DNA of 64,000 bases, from contig JAMOSO010000048.1 in the NCBI GenBank assembly GCA_027063065.1, forward strand, positions 38,786 to 102,785, read 5' to 3'. Below are positions 8,326 through 17,874 of the stretch, piece after piece. The notes beneath the pieces are model-generated. The model was not told where the DNA came from. It saw nothing but the letters and a program-made list of their open reading frames with translations, and did no database searches. A program made the translations under genes and the position numbers. How positions within the stretch are numbered: position 1 is the first letter of the stretch; each line of letters opens with the position of its first letter. The DNA is from Planctomycetota bacterium (GTDB lineage: Bacteria > Planctomycetota > JAMOSO01).

Positions 8326-9534
8326 ATGAAACATTTAAATTTCTATTTTCAGTTACATCAACCATATAGATTGTGCCCGAGTTATAATTTTTTTGCAATG
8401 GGTAAAAATCATGATTATTTTGATGATAGTTTAAATAAAATGATTATGCAAAGGGTGGCGCAAAAGTGTTATCTACCAGCTAATGATATGATGTTGCAGT
8501 TAATTAAAAATTACGATCTGCATATTAGTTTCTCTTGTAGTGGTGTTTTTTTAGAGCAATGTCAAAAATGGTCTCCAGAGGTGATAGAATCATTTAATAA
8601 ATTATATGCGACAGGTAATGTGGAGTTTTTGTCAGAGACTTATTATCATTCTTTATCTTCTGTTTTTTCTAATCAGGAATTTGGTGAGCAGATAGATTTA
8701 CATGCAAAGTTACTAAAAAAATTATTTAATGCCGAAGCTTCTGTTTTTAGAAATACGGAATTAATCTATAATGATATTATCGCACAGGAAATTCAAAAGC
8801 GTGGCTATACTGGTATTTTAACAGAAGGCGCTGATAAAATTTTGGCATGGCGTAGTCCTAATAGACTTTATCAACCACAAACTTGTGACAATTTGGCTTT
8901 ATTACTTAAAAATTATGACTTATCTGACGATATAGCTTTTAGATTTATACAAAATGGCCAACCTTTGCGATTAGATGACTATATCGCTAAGTTAAATAAT
9001 GGTTTTTTGGATGGAAATCTAATTAATATTTTTATGGATTATGAAACATTTGGAGAGCATCAAAGTAAAGAGACAGGCATCTTTGATTTTTTTATAAATT
9101 TAATTAAAAATTTACAAAATAAAAAGATTCAGACATTAACAACTAGCCAAGTGATTAAACATCACAATATCGTTGCTAAGTTACAAGTGTTAGACGCTAT
9201 ATCATGGGCTGATACAAACCGTGATTTAAGTCCATGGTTGGGCAATTCTTTACAAGATTCTGCAATGCGTTTTGCTTATGAATTGGAAGGGGCAGTTAGA
9301 CAGTCAAAAGATAAAAAGATTATTGATGATTGGCGTAAACTTTTGATTTCAGATCATTTTTATTATATGTCAACCAAAGATAAAGGCGATGGTGAAGTAC
9401 ATAAGTATTTTTCACCTTTTTCAACACCGCATGATGCTTATGTGGTGTATACAAATGTGTTAAACGATTTAAGTATGCGACTAGAAGCAGAAGGCATATA
9501 TTTGCCAGATTTACGCTTTGGATGGTCGCAATAA
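8326..9534 (+). CDS. GH57 alpha-amylase / glucanotransferase-like enzyme
   Basis: This is a family GH57 protein with the LHQP motif at residues 11-14, the nucleophile Glu145 in FRNTELIYND and the acid Asp238 in FMDYETFGEH. GH57 enzymes hydrolyse or transfer alpha-1,4-glucan, and some branch it. The length (402) matches the short alpha-amylase-like subgroup. The substrate specificity cannot be read from the sequence. It lies three bases after the synthase and 10 bases before the phosphorylase start, in the same operon. Confidence 0.88.
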   Translation: MKHLNFYFQLHQPYRLCPSYNFFAMGKNHDYFDDSLNKMIMQRVAQKCYLPANDMMLQLIKNYDLHISFSCSGVFLEQCQKWSPEVIESFNKLYATGNVEFLSETYYHSLSSVFSNQEFGEQIDLHAKLLKKLFNAEASVFRNTELIYNDIIAQEIQKRGYTGILTEGADKILAWRSPNRLYQPQTCDNLALLLKNYDLSDDIAFRFIQNGQPLRLDDYIAKLNNGFLDGNLINIFMDYETFGEHQSKETGIFDFFINLIKNLQNKKIQTLTTSQVIKHHNIVAKLQVLDAISWADTNRDLSPWLGNSLQDSAMRFAYELEGAVRQSKDKKIIDDWRKLLISDHFYYMSTKDKGDGEVHKYFSPFSTPHDAYVVYTNVLNDLSMRLEAEGIYLPDLRFGWSQ

Positions 9535-9544
9535 TAGGAGTTAT

Positions 9545-12064
9545 ATGGCTAAGAAAAAGTTACAAAAACAGTTGGAAGGACAAAAAGATTTACGTTCGCG
9601 TCAAGGGCATGATACACAATCATTTATTCATGGTTTTGCGGAACATTTAAAATATTCTTTAGCGGTAGATCCAATGATTGCTTCATCGCATGATCATTAT
9701 CATGCACTTTGTTTGGCTATTCGCGATAGATTGATTGAGCGTTGGGTTAAAACAAAGCAAGTACATTCAGAAAAAAAAGTAAAAAGAGTTTATTATTTAT
9801 CTTTTGAATATTTGATGGGACGTGCAATAGGTAATAATACAATTAATTTAAAATTTGAAACATCTGTGCGTCAGGCTTTAGAAGAATTGGGTTATTCTTG
9901 GGAAGAATTACGTGATTTAGAAGTTGATGAAGGTTTGGGAAATGGTGGCTTAGGGCGTTTAGCAGCTTGTTTTTTAGATTCATTAGCAACTTTAGAAATA
10001 CCTGCTTTTGGTTATGGCTTGCGTTATGAGTACGGTTTGTTTCGTCAAGAAATTGAAAATGGTTATCAGGTAGAAAAAGCAGACGACTGGTTATTGCGTG
10101 GTAATCCTTGGGAAGTAGAACGCGAAGATATTTCTGTAAAGGTACAATTTGGTGGTCAGGTAACACAGGGGCGTGATGGGCGTAGATATTGGGTAGACAC
10201 CAGTGATGTAATGGGTGTACCATTTGACACTCCAATAGTCGGTTATGGTGGCAATACTATTAATACATTGAGGTTGTGGAGTGGTAAAAGTGTTAGCCGT
10301 TTAGATTTTCAACAATTTAATAGTGGTCACTATCGTGAAGCCGCTTGTCCCGAAGTAGACGCTAAAACATTAACTCAAGTTTTATATCCAAATGATAGTC
10401 ATCCAGCAGGTCATGAGTTGCGTTTTAAACAACAATACTTTTTTGTTGCCTGTTCCTTACATGATGCTTTACGTAGATTTAAATTAAAAAATTTACCGTT
10501 GACTGATATTCCAAATTTAATTGCAATGCAATTAAACGATACTCACCCCGCTTTGGCAATTCCAGAGTTAATGCGTATTTTAGTAGATGAAGAATTTATG
10601 AGTTGGGAAGATGCTTGGGATATTTGTGTACGTACCTTTGCATATACCAATCATACTTTAATGCCAGAAGCATTAGAGACTTGGCCTGTTAGTATGTTTG
10701 AACGTATTTTACCAAGGCATATGGAAATCATCTATGAGATTAACCATCGCTTTATGCAAGAGGTCTCTAATGCGTTTTCAAGCGATAGAGGCAAAATGGA
10801 ACGAATGAGTATCATACAAGAAGGTGATGAAAAAATGGTGCGTATGGCTCATCTTTCTATTATAGGTTCGCATTCAACTAATGGTGTAGCAGCTTTGCAT
10901 TCTAAATTAGTTAAAGAAGAATTAGTGCCAGATTTTTATGAAATGTTTCCAGAGCGTTTTAATAATAAAACAAATGGTGTAACGCAACGCCGTTGGTTGT
11001 TAAAAGCTAATCCTCCTTTGGCAAAATTAATCACAGAAAATATAGGTGATAATTGGATAATTCATCTTACGGATTTAAAACAATTAGAGCCATTGGCCGA
11101 TGATCCTAAATTTCGCAGACAATTTCGAGAAGTTAAACGCAAAGCTAAACAGCGTTTAAGTAAGTATTGTAAAAAACATTTTGGTTATGAATTAAATTTG
11201 GATTCCATTTTTGACGTGCAAGTTAAAAGATTGCATGAATATAAACGTCAATTATTAAATGCGTTACATATTGTTATGTTGTATAATCGTGTTCGCAAAG
11301 GCGAAGAAATTGTACCACGTACTTTTATTTTTGGTGCAAAAGCTGCACCTGGTTACGATTCGGCAAAATTAATTATTAAATTTATTAATAATTTAAGCTT
11401 TGTAATTAATAACGATCCACGTGTTCGTGATTTAATCAAAATACATTTCTTACCAAATTATAGAGTCTCTATGGCCGAGCATATTTTTCCTGCGTCGGAT
11501 TTATCTGAGCAAATCTCTACAGCAGGTACAGAAGCTTCAGGTACTGGCAATATGAAATTTATGATTAATGGTGCGTTGACCATAGGCACTTTAGATGGCG
11601 CTAATGTAGAGATTGTCGAAGAAGCTGGCATTGAAAATGCGTTTATATTTGGAATGAAAGACGATGAAGTTTTGGATTTAAAACCTCGTTATAATCCTCG
11701 TGGTTATTATGAACGAGATCCAGAAATCAGAGAAGCAATTGATTTAATTGCCAATGAACATTTTAATGTAAGTGAACCTGGCATTTTTACTCCGATAGTC
11801 GAAAATTTGTTAAATGTCGATTATTATATGTGTCTGGCTGATTTGCGTTCTTATGCTAAGGCGCAAAAGAAAGTCGATGAGGCTTACCGTGATCAGGATA
11901 ATTGGTCGCGTATGGCTATCTTAAATATGGTTAATTCTGGTAAGTTTTCTTCTGATAGAACTATTCAAGAATATGCCGATGAAATTTGGGATGTAAAAGC
12001 AGTGCCAATTGATCACGGCGAATCATTTTCTGAACCTATTGAAGAAGCTCGTTTTAAAGAGTAA
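9545..12064 (+). CDS. glgP: Glycogen/alpha-glucan phosphorylase (GT35)
   Basis: The enzyme releases glucose-1-phosphate from glycogen using pyridoxal phosphate. Full-length family features are present: YYLSFEYLMGR near the N-terminus, EGLGNGGLGRLAACFLDS, and the PLP lysine (about Lys671) in TGNMKFMINGALTIGTLDG. An upstream TTG at 9518 keeps the frame open, but ATG 9545 follows an AGGAG site and starts a typical MAKKK end, giving 839 residues. The gap to the next gene is eight bases. Confidence 0.96.
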   Translation: MAKKKLQKQLEGQKDLRSRQGHDTQSFIHGFAEHLKYSLAVDPMIASSHDHYHALCLAIRDRLIERWVKTKQVHSEKKVKRVYYLSFEYLMGRAIGNNTINLKFETSVRQALEELGYSWEELRDLEVDEGLGNGGLGRLAACFLDSLATLEIPAFGYGLRYEYGLFRQEIENGYQVEKADDWLLRGNPWEVEREDISVKVQFGGQVTQGRDGRRYWVDTSDVMGVPFDTPIVGYGGNTINTLRLWSGKSVSRLDFQQFNSGHYREAACPEVDAKTLTQVLYPNDSHPAGHELRFKQQYFFVACSLHDALRRFKLKNLPLTDIPNLIAMQLNDTHPALAIPELMRILVDEEFMSWEDAWDICVRTFAYTNHTLMPEALETWPVSMFERILPRHMEIIYEINHRFMQEVSNAFSSDRGKMERMSIIQEGDEKMVRMAHLSIIGSHSTNGVAALHSKLVKEELVPDFYEMFPERFNNKTNGVTQRRWLLKANPPLAKLITENIGDNWIIHLTDLKQLEPLADDPKFRRQFREVKRKAKQRLSKYCKKHFGYELNLDSIFDVQVKRLHEYKRQLLNALHIVMLYNRVRKGEEIVPRTFIFGAKAAPGYDSAKLIIKFINNLSFVINNDPRVRDLIKIHFLPNYRVSMAEHIFPASDLSEQISTAGTEASGTGNMKFMINGALTIGTLDGANVEIVEEAGIENAFIFGMKDDEVLDLKPRYNPRGYYERDPEIREAIDLIANEHFNVSEPGIFTPIVENLLNVDYYMCLADLRSYAKAQKKVDEAYRDQDNWSRMAILNMVNSGKFSSDRTIQEYADEIWDVKAVPIDHGESFSEPIEEARFKE

Positions 12065-12072
12065 AGGATACT

Positions 12073-13752
12073 ATGACCATATCACGTTACCCAATACCAC
12101 AGTTACAATCGCATTTTTTAAATCAAGGTCCTGCGGGGGTTTTGAAAAGGCATTTTCCTGTGGAAGCAGGCGAATTTTTTAGAGATTTAGTAGGCGCAAC
12201 TTTAAAATTGGCGGTTGAAACTGAAGGTGATTATCCAGAGGCGCAATTTGTATTACATAGTGATATTGGTTGCGAACAGGATTGGCATGATATGGCCTTA
12301 GACAAAAAAGGAAAGCGATTTGAAATAGAAGTACCCTTAACTGCAACGGGTAATTTTAGTTTTAAATTAAAATATTCTTTAGACAATGGTCAAACCTGGT
12401 ATTGGGATAGAGTTCCCTATACCAGAGTTTTAGTTGATCCAGCGGACACAAATGACATCCGTATGTATACATTAATACCAAGTATTTCTGGTTATATTAA
12501 AGATTGGATTAAGCTATTAGACGATATTGCCAATATGCATTTTAATGCTGTGCATCTATTGCCGATTACAGCAATGGCTATTTCAGAAAGTCCGTATGCT
12601 GCAGAAAACTTGTTTGATATTGATTGTTCTTATGTTGACCCAGATGATGAGCGTTCTGGTTTAGAACAGTTTGAAGATTTTGTAAAAAGATGCCAAGAAC
12701 TAAATATAAAACTTTGTGTTGATTTAGTTTTTAATCACGTTGGTATCACAAGCAATATAGTTAAAGAATGTCCTTCTTGGTTGGCAAGTGATAATACTGA
12801 AAATGACGGTTTTAAACGCGCTGGGTGTTGGCATAATAACAGTTGGATTACATGGGGTGATTTGGTGCGTGTTAATTATGCACATCCACACGATGAAGTA
12901 CGTTTGAAAATTTGGGATTATATTAAAGCTTATTGCGCCTTTTGGGGTAATTATGCCAATCAAACAGGCGGGTTAGTGCGTTTTGATAATTTACATTCTT
13001 CTAATAATGAATTTGTTACGGAACTTACTAGATTTTTACATAATGAGTTTCCGCAATTAAAAATTTTGGCAGAATTTTTTACCGATGATGATACTATGCT
13101 AGAGCAAGTTCCTCGTTGGGGTTTAAATTTGCTTTTGGCTAATTCTTGGGAATATACTTTTACGCCTCAGTTACGTGATTATTTGATGTATTTGCATCGT
13201 ATGGGCAAGCAATTACGTTATTTTGCACCTATTACAACCCATGATACGGGAGCACCTGCGCAGGAATATGGTAAAGATGTAGCTGCAATACCGCGATATT
13301 GTATTTGTGCATTGATGGCAACTGGGCAAACAGGATTAACACAGGGAGTCGAACATGGTATTGACGAAAAAATAGATTTTATAGGTCGTCGTTCAAAGCC
13401 GATGGAGTTTAAAAATTACGGTCGTTTTAGTGTTTATTTGGGATTAATAAATAAATTATTAGCAGATTTTCAAGTTTTTCATCAGGTTGATAATATCACA
13501 TTTATTGATAATGGTCATCAGGCTATTTTGGCAGCTTATCGCGATGGTTCACAAATAAGTGACTCATCTTTTATAGTTGTAGCTAATTTGGATGTAATGG
13601 GCAATCAGCAATGCACATTGGACTTGGAAGAGATAAATTTATTTCAAGCAGAGTTGTTAGAGATGATTACCTCTGAAAATAAATCTATAGATCGTGGTAT
13701 TTTAAAATTAGATTTACCACCATGCGGTATCAGAATTTATCAAATTATGTAA
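12073..13752 (+). CDS. GH13 4-alpha-glucanotransferase, similar to the N-terminal half of eukaryotic debranching enzyme
   Basis: After a beta-rich N-terminal domain, the GH13 barrel begins near residue 130. Key motifs are HLLPITAM..ESPYAAENLF, DLVFNHVG, nucleophile Asp305 in VRFDNLHSS, acid Glu334 in ILAEFFTDD and Asp391 in TTHDTGAP. These match the AGL/GH13_25 pattern (RLDNCHSTP, AELFTG, ITHDN) better than GlgE or amylase. The expected role is moving maltosyl or maltotriosyl stubs off branch points before the GH133 enzyme acts. A GlgE-like maltosyltransferase is the alternative. It is the last gene of the operon. Confidence 0.75.
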   Translation: MTISRYPIPQLQSHFLNQGPAGVLKRHFPVEAGEFFRDLVGATLKLAVETEGDYPEAQFVLHSDIGCEQDWHDMALDKKGKRFEIEVPLTATGNFSFKLKYSLDNGQTWYWDRVPYTRVLVDPADTNDIRMYTLIPSISGYIKDWIKLLDDIANMHFNAVHLLPITAMAISESPYAAENLFDIDCSYVDPDDERSGLEQFEDFVKRCQELNIKLCVDLVFNHVGITSNIVKECPSWLASDNTENDGFKRAGCWHNNSWITWGDLVRVNYAHPHDEVRLKIWDYIKAYCAFWGNYANQTGGLVRFDNLHSSNNEFVTELTRFLHNEFPQLKILAEFFTDDDTMLEQVPRWGLNLLLANSWEYTFTPQLRDYLMYLHRMGKQLRYFAPITTHDTGAPAQEYGKDVAAIPRYCICALMATGQTGLTQGVEHGIDEKIDFIGRRSKPMEFKNYGRFSVYLGLINKLLADFQVFHQVDNITFIDNGHQAILAAYRDGSQISDSSFIVVANLDVMGNQQCTLDLEEINLFQAELLEMITSENKSIDRGILKLDLPPCGIRIYQIM

Positions 13753-13787
13753 CGATGTGGTCAACTTCGGGAACTTTTTACAAATAG

Positions 13788-13815
13788 TTGCCAATTTATA
13801 AGTCACAGGTATATT
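13788..13815 (+). promoter_or_regulatory. Sigma-70-like promoter of the phosphorelay cluster
   Basis: TTGCCA (13788-13793) and TATATT (13810-13815) are separated by 16 bases, ahead of a GGAG site and ATG 13841. It separates the signalling cluster from the glycogen operon, although no terminator is visible between them. Confidence 0.5.
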
Positions 13816-13840
13816 TATATTGAATTGTATATGGAGAATT

Positions 13841-14410
13841 ATGGCTATTAAAAAAGAGAAACCTTTATCACCACGCAAGATTGCTAGTTATTGTCAGGTA
13901 AATTTTAAAACTGTTTTAACTTGGATAGAGAAGGGGCAATTAAAATCTGCTTATAAGTTGCCAGGTGGTAGCAATAGGATTGCAAGAGAAGATGTGGTCG
14001 AGTTTCTTTTTGAATATAATTTGCCAATCCCACATGATTTAGAACCAAATGCGGGTATGCGTGTACAATTAATTAGCGATGATGCTAGTTTAAGTGCCGA
14101 TATGCAAAAGTTATTAATTAATAATAATTATGTTTTAAAAATAAGCGATACATTATTTGACGCTGGTTTATGTTTTGCGTGTTATAAACCTAATAAAGTA
14201 ATTATTGATATGGATTTTATTAATAATACTTGCAAACATTATATTGATTTAATTAATTCTAGAGCGACAAAAAGAAAATATGAAAAAGTAAATATTATTT
14301 GTATGGCACAAGAATTTTCTATCGAAGCTAAAAGTATGTTATTGAGCTTGGGGGTAAGTGCTTGCGTTGAAAAATCTAAAATATCAGAGCAATTGATTGG
14401 GCTATTATAA
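13841..14410 (+). CDS. MerR/excisionase-type HTH fused to a receiver domain
   Basis: The first 65 residues form a winged-helix of the excisionase/MerR-like type (SPRKIASYCQVNFKTVLTWIEKGQL, then LPGGSNRI and REDVVEFL). The remainder is a receiver-like fold with acidic pair SDD, a probable acceptor Asp in VIIDMDF and a Lys in CVEKSK. It is therefore a DNA-binding response regulator with the domain order reversed from the OmpR type. The start at 13841 has GGAG at 13833-13836; an upstream TTG at 13820 is rejected. It is followed within 4 bases by the kinase remnant and then by an HPt gene. Confidence 0.75.
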   Translation: MAIKKEKPLSPRKIASYCQVNFKTVLTWIEKGQLKSAYKLPGGSNRIAREDVVEFLFEYNLPIPHDLEPNAGMRVQLISDDASLSADMQKLLINNNYVLKISDTLFDAGLCFACYKPNKVIIDMDFINNTCKHYIDLINSRATKRKYEKVNIICMAQEFSIEAKSMLLSLGVSACVEKSKISEQLIGLL

Positions 14411-14413
14411 TTT

Positions 14414-15337
14414 ATGGCAGGTTTCATGTGGAAACCCAATGTGTATCAAGTATGTGATGTAAAAAATTTTGAGATAAATAATGCTGAGGCTTTAATTGCA
14501 CAAGCGGGTTTTAAAATAAATCAATCTAATAATTTATATGAAGCTGTTATTGAAGTTATACAATTGATAATCCAAACTACTGGGTGGGATATAGGACATT
14601 TGTTAATTGAAAATAATCCATTGTCTTTAGCAAGCTCTAAGATATGGGGCATTAAAAAAGGCGTTGTGTTTGATAATGAATTTAAAACCGTTAGCGAAAG
14701 TTGTAAATATATTAAAGATGTTGGTTTAGCGGGGCATATATTTCATACGCACGATATTGTTTGGGGTCAAGATTTAAATACTTTACAGCATAAGCGCAAA
14801 ATATTGGCGAATAATATAAAAATAAAATCTATATATGCTTTTCCAATTATCATCGAAAATAATATCGTTGCATTGTTAGAGTTTTTTTCATCACAAACAG
14901 TTGCAGATATCAAATTTAAAAAATTTATCAATGGTATAATAGAGCAACTATTCTATGCGTTTAAACGGCATGATCAGTATACTAAAATGTTAATATCTAA
15001 AGAAAAATCAGAAGTAACTATTAGTCGTAATTTTGGTGGCACTGGTTTAGGCTTAACTATCAGTAAAGAATTAGTTGCGTTGATGGGTGGAGATTTAAAC
15101 GTTACAAGTGAAATAAAAAAAGGTTCGCAATTTGAATTTAATATTAATTTATCTGTTTGTTCAGAAGATATTTATAATTATTCACTAGCAAGTTTAACGG
15201 ATAAAAAAGCTATTGTGCTTGAATCACATCCGCGTGCATCGATGTCTTTGGCGACACAGTTGAGATATTATGGTTTAGATATTTTTTTACATGATATGCG
15301 TAAACTATTAAAAGAGGAAATACATGAATCTTACTAG
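14414..15337 (+). CDS. GAF protein with kinase catalytic core deleted (hybrid kinase remnant)
   Basis: A GAF-like sensor domain covers about 20-185. It ends in SKEKSE, the usual sequence just before a kinase FLANMSHELRTP motif. Instead of the phospho-accepting helix and the N and G1 boxes, the next residues are [20 protein letters not shown], the G2 box near the end of an HATPase domain. A receiver follows but stops after about 40 residues. Roughly 170 residues are missing in frame, including the His and most ATP-binding residues, so kinase activity is very unlikely. It may serve as a scaffold or be a decaying gene. ATG 14426 with a GGCAGG site is an alternative start. Confidence 0.8.
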   Translation: MAGFMWKPNVYQVCDVKNFEINNAEALIAQAGFKINQSNNLYEAVIEVIQLIIQTTGWDIGHLLIENNPLSLASSKIWGIKKGVVFDNEFKTVSESCKYIKDVGLAGHIFHTHDIVWGQDLNTLQHKRKILANNIKIKSIYAFPIIIENNIVALLEFFSSQTVADIKFKKFINGIIEQLFYAFKRHDQYTKMLISKEKSEVTISRNFGGTGLGLTISKELVALMGGDLNVTSEIKKGSQFEFNINLSVCSEDIYNYSLASLTDKKAIVLESHPRASMSLATQLRYYGLDIFLHDMRKLLKEEIHESY

Positions 15338-15659
15338 GCAAGAATGGATACAGAAACTAGAGGCTGATTTAGGTATTGATGAAGAAGATATTATAGAAGT
15401 TTGTGAAATATTTTTTGATGAATTACCAACAGAATTATCGAATATGCGTAATGTATATGCAAATAATGATATTAAAATTTTGTCTAGGCTTGCACATGGC
15501 TTAAAGGGTTCTGCCGCCAATATTGGTTTTTTAACAGTGTCAGAATTGGCTAAACAAATAGAAATTATGGCCAAACAAAACAAGGTTGCGGATTTAGATA
15601 AGTATTTAAAGGATATCGAAGAAGCAACAGAAGAACTTAAAATATTTGTTGGTATTTAA
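15324..15659 (+). CDS. Histidine phosphotransfer (HPt) protein
   Basis: This 111-residue single-domain HPt protein has phospho-accepting His58 in [13 protein letters not shown], the standard motif. HPt proteins shuttle phosphate between receivers in multistep relays. An AGAGG site precedes ATG 15324, which overlaps the end of the kinase remnant by 14 bases. In intact BarA-like kinases the HPt is the last domain of the same chain, so this may be a detached piece that has kept its own start. The following hybrid kinase is the likely donor. Confidence 0.9.
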   Translation: MNLTRQEWIQKLEADLGIDEEDIIEVCEIFFDELPTELSNMRNVYANNDIKILSRLAHGLKGSAANIGFLTVSELAKQIEIMAKQNKVADLDKYLKDIEEATEELKIFVGI

Positions 15660-15669
15660 TATATATTTT

Positions 15670-17322
15670 ATGAGCGCTTTTAAGAATATTGATATTTCTC
15701 AATACCTAAATCAGGGTATTTTGTTATTAAATCACAAAGGATGTATTTTAGGTTGGAATTATTGGTTAGCTACACATTCTGGCTTAAGTAGTGCAGAAGT
15801 TTCAGGGCATTTTCTTTTAGATATATTTAATGATATTAAAGTAAAACCTGCTTTTTTGCATTTGATGAGTGCTTTTAAAACACATACGCACGTATCTTTA
15901 TCGCCTACAGTACATCAATATTTATTACCGTTACAGGTTACAGATGAACAAAAAAAAGACATACAATATATGTATCAATTGGTACAGGCGCAAGTAATAG
16001 ATATCTCAGATAGCACGTCAGCATTGTTGGTTACCATTAATGATGTAACGGAAAATTATTTATTAAATAAAAAAATTCAGTTAAATTTTCAAGAAATACA
16101 GCGACAAAATAAGCAATTAGATTTGGCAAGACAATACGCCAGTTCTTTTTTAGCTAATATGAGCCACGAGTTACGAACACCTTTAAATAGCATTTTGGTT
16201 TTGTCTCAACTATTATGTGAAAATAAAACTAATCATTTAGATGAAAATGAAACTGAGTATATCACAACAATTAATCGTTCAGGCAAAGATTTATTAAAAT
16301 TAATTAATGATGTATTGGATTTAGCTAAAGTAGAATCAGGTTATTTAGAAATAGTAAAAGAAGTGTTTGAGTTAGATGATATGATTAAATCTGAAAAACA
16401 TATCTTTGAACCTTTAGCGATGGAACGTGAATTTGAATTTACTGTTAATATTGCTAATGATGTGCCAAAGTATTTTTATGGAGACGCTCATAGAATATCT
16501 CAGATTTTGCGAAATTTTTTATCAAATGCTTTTAAGTTTACACATTGTGGAGAGGTCTCTTTGTCTATCGAGAGATTATATAATTATGAACCATTTGTGG
16601 ATGCTTTAAAATTTTCTGTACTAGATACAGGTCTGGGTATTGAAGAATCTAAAATTCATGAAATATTTAAAGCGTTTAAACAGGCTAATGGTTCTATTAG
16701 TAGACAATATGGAGGGACAGGTTTAGGGCTGTCTATTTCGCAAGAATTAACAGAATTGCTAGGCGGTAAATTATTAGTTAAATCACGTGAGGGTGAAGGC
16801 TCTTGTTTCTCATTAATATTACCTATTGATAAACGTGTATTTGATAAAAATATCAATTATCAACAGCTTGCACAACCAGATAAAAAACGTATTCAAAAAA
16901 TATCTGCAACTTCTCATAAATTATTTAAAGGTGAGGTTTCATTATCATTAGATATGCAAAGTATTAAAAATAAAAAAATAATTATAGTGAGTAATGCCAT
17001 ACGCGATGTGTATTTATTAACAGCGACATTTGAACATTTATATATGCAAGTGATTACTATAGCTGAAAGTTTAAAAGCTATAGATATTATAGCCCAAGAA
17101 GGTGTTGATGTAATGTTGATTGATTTTGATAATTCGGATAATAATACTTTACAATTAATTAAAGAGATTCGAGATACAGAAGAATATTTTAGATTACCTA
17201 TTTTTGTTGTTTCGCATAATAAAAATATAATTGAATGTAAAAATGGTTTGGCAGATGAATGTTTTATAAAACCGATAGATTTAAATTTGCTAACTCGTAT
17301 GTTGGCACAATATCTGTTATAG
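15670..17322 (+). CDS. PAS-containing hybrid histidine kinase with degenerate receiver
   Basis: A PAS-like sensor region spans about 5-120. The HisKA motif is MSHELRTPLN with His166. The HATPase domain shows the N box (NFLSNAFKF), G1 (DTGLGIEE) and G2 (GGTGLGLSIS). The C-terminal receiver keeps the acceptor Asp (MLIDFDN) and Lys-Pro (FIKPID), but its usual acidic pair is replaced by SN (IIVSNAI), so Mg binding and phosphorylation are doubtful. No membrane segments are visible, so it is cytoplasmic. ATG 15670 is preferred to a TTG at 15646 inside the HPt gene. It probably phosphorylates the HPt and HTH-receiver partners. Confidence 0.88.
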   Translation: MSAFKNIDISQYLNQGILLLNHKGCILGWNYWLATHSGLSSAEVSGHFLLDIFNDIKVKPAFLHLMSAFKTHTHVSLSPTVHQYLLPLQVTDEQKKDIQYMYQLVQAQVIDISDSTSALLVTINDVTENYLLNKKIQLNFQEIQRQNKQLDLARQYASSFLANMSHELRTPLNSILVLSQLLCENKTNHLDENETEYITTINRSGKDLLKLINDVLDLAKVESGYLEIVKEVFELDDMIKSEKHIFEPLAMEREFEFTVNIANDVPKYFYGDAHRISQILRNFLSNAFKFTHCGEVSLSIERLYNYEPFVDALKFSVLDTGLGIEESKIHEIFKAFKQANGSISRQYGGTGLGLSISQELTELLGGKLLVKSREGEGSCFSLILPIDKRVFDKNINYQQLAQPDKKRIQKISATSHKLFKGEVSLSLDMQSIKNKKIIIVSNAIRDVYLLTATFEHLYMQVITIAESLKAIDIIAQEGVDVMLIDFDNSDNNTLQLIKEIRDTEEYFRLPIFVVSHNKNIIECKNGLADECFIKPIDLNLLTRMLAQYLL

Positions 17323-17360
17323 TATGGAAAATTTAAATATAATTTTATATAGGTATAAAT

Positions 17361-17807
17361 ATGAATAAATTTTTATTAAGCGTAATGATTGCAGTAATAT
17401 TTGTTGGATGTGGACATAAAGTCCCCAAAACATTAAAAGATTATAGTATTATCAATAATCAATTAGAATATGGAGACTTTAAAGCTATTGTAGCAGTACA
17501 GCCAGCGGGAATGCGTTTAAGCGAATTTGTAACTAATGTTGGGGTTACTAAAGCTCCTTATGATATTTGTTATAGTACCAATCCATATATTGTACCGTGG
17601 GTTTTTCACTTGGGAAAGGTTCGTATGGATATTCAAGTAGAGCGTCATAAAGATGGTTTTCATATTTCGCAAGATTATGCACCTATTATTACATTTGATG
17701 GTATGAGCCGTCATGAGCGTATGAAATCGTACTATAGTCATATGGGCAGTTTGTTAAAGGCTAAAAATAAAGAGTTAGACAAGTTAGATAAAAAATATTT
17801 TCAATAA
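17361..17807 (+). CDS. Predicted lipoprotein, function unknown
   Basis: A short hydrophobic signal ends in the lipobox VGC with Cys17, so the mature protein should be lipid-anchored. The rest (about 130 residues) has no motif I recognise; the C-terminus is Lys-rich and helical. A TATAAT box at 17338-17343 lies 18 bases before the start. It is followed by a strong terminator shared with clpC on the other strand. Confidence 0.7.
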   Translation: MNKFLLSVMIAVIFVGCGHKVPKTLKDYSIINNQLEYGDFKAIVAVQPAGMRLSEFVTNVGVTKAPYDICYSTNPYIVPWVFHLGKVRMDIQVERHKDGFHISQDYAPIITFDGMSRHERMKSYYSHMGSLLKAKNKELDKLDKKYFQ

Positions 17808-17822
17808 ATATAAGTTTATATT

Positions 17823-17860
17823 AAAAAAGGCCATCTACTGTAATAGTAGTGGCCTTTTTT
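17823..17860. terminator. Bidirectional intrinsic terminator between the lipoprotein gene and clpC
   Basis: AAAAAAGGCCA (17823-17833) and CTACT (17835-17839) pair with AGTAG (17845-17849) and TGGCCTTTTTT (17850-17860), with one bulged T and a GTAAT loop. Both strands end in a U-tract, so it can stop convergent transcription from both sides. Confidence 0.9.
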
Positions 17861-17874
17861 ATTGGGCAAATTAT

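Noticed and set aside
9843-10235. A 130-codon minus-strand frame inside glgP
   Set aside because: His/Leu/Asn-rich shadow of a well-identified phosphorylase.
17304-17317. Second sigma-54 promoter (GG-N10-GT) before the lipoprotein gene
   Set aside because: The -12 dinucleotide is GT instead of GC and it lies in the end of a kinase gene; a TATAAT box nearer the gene explains expression.
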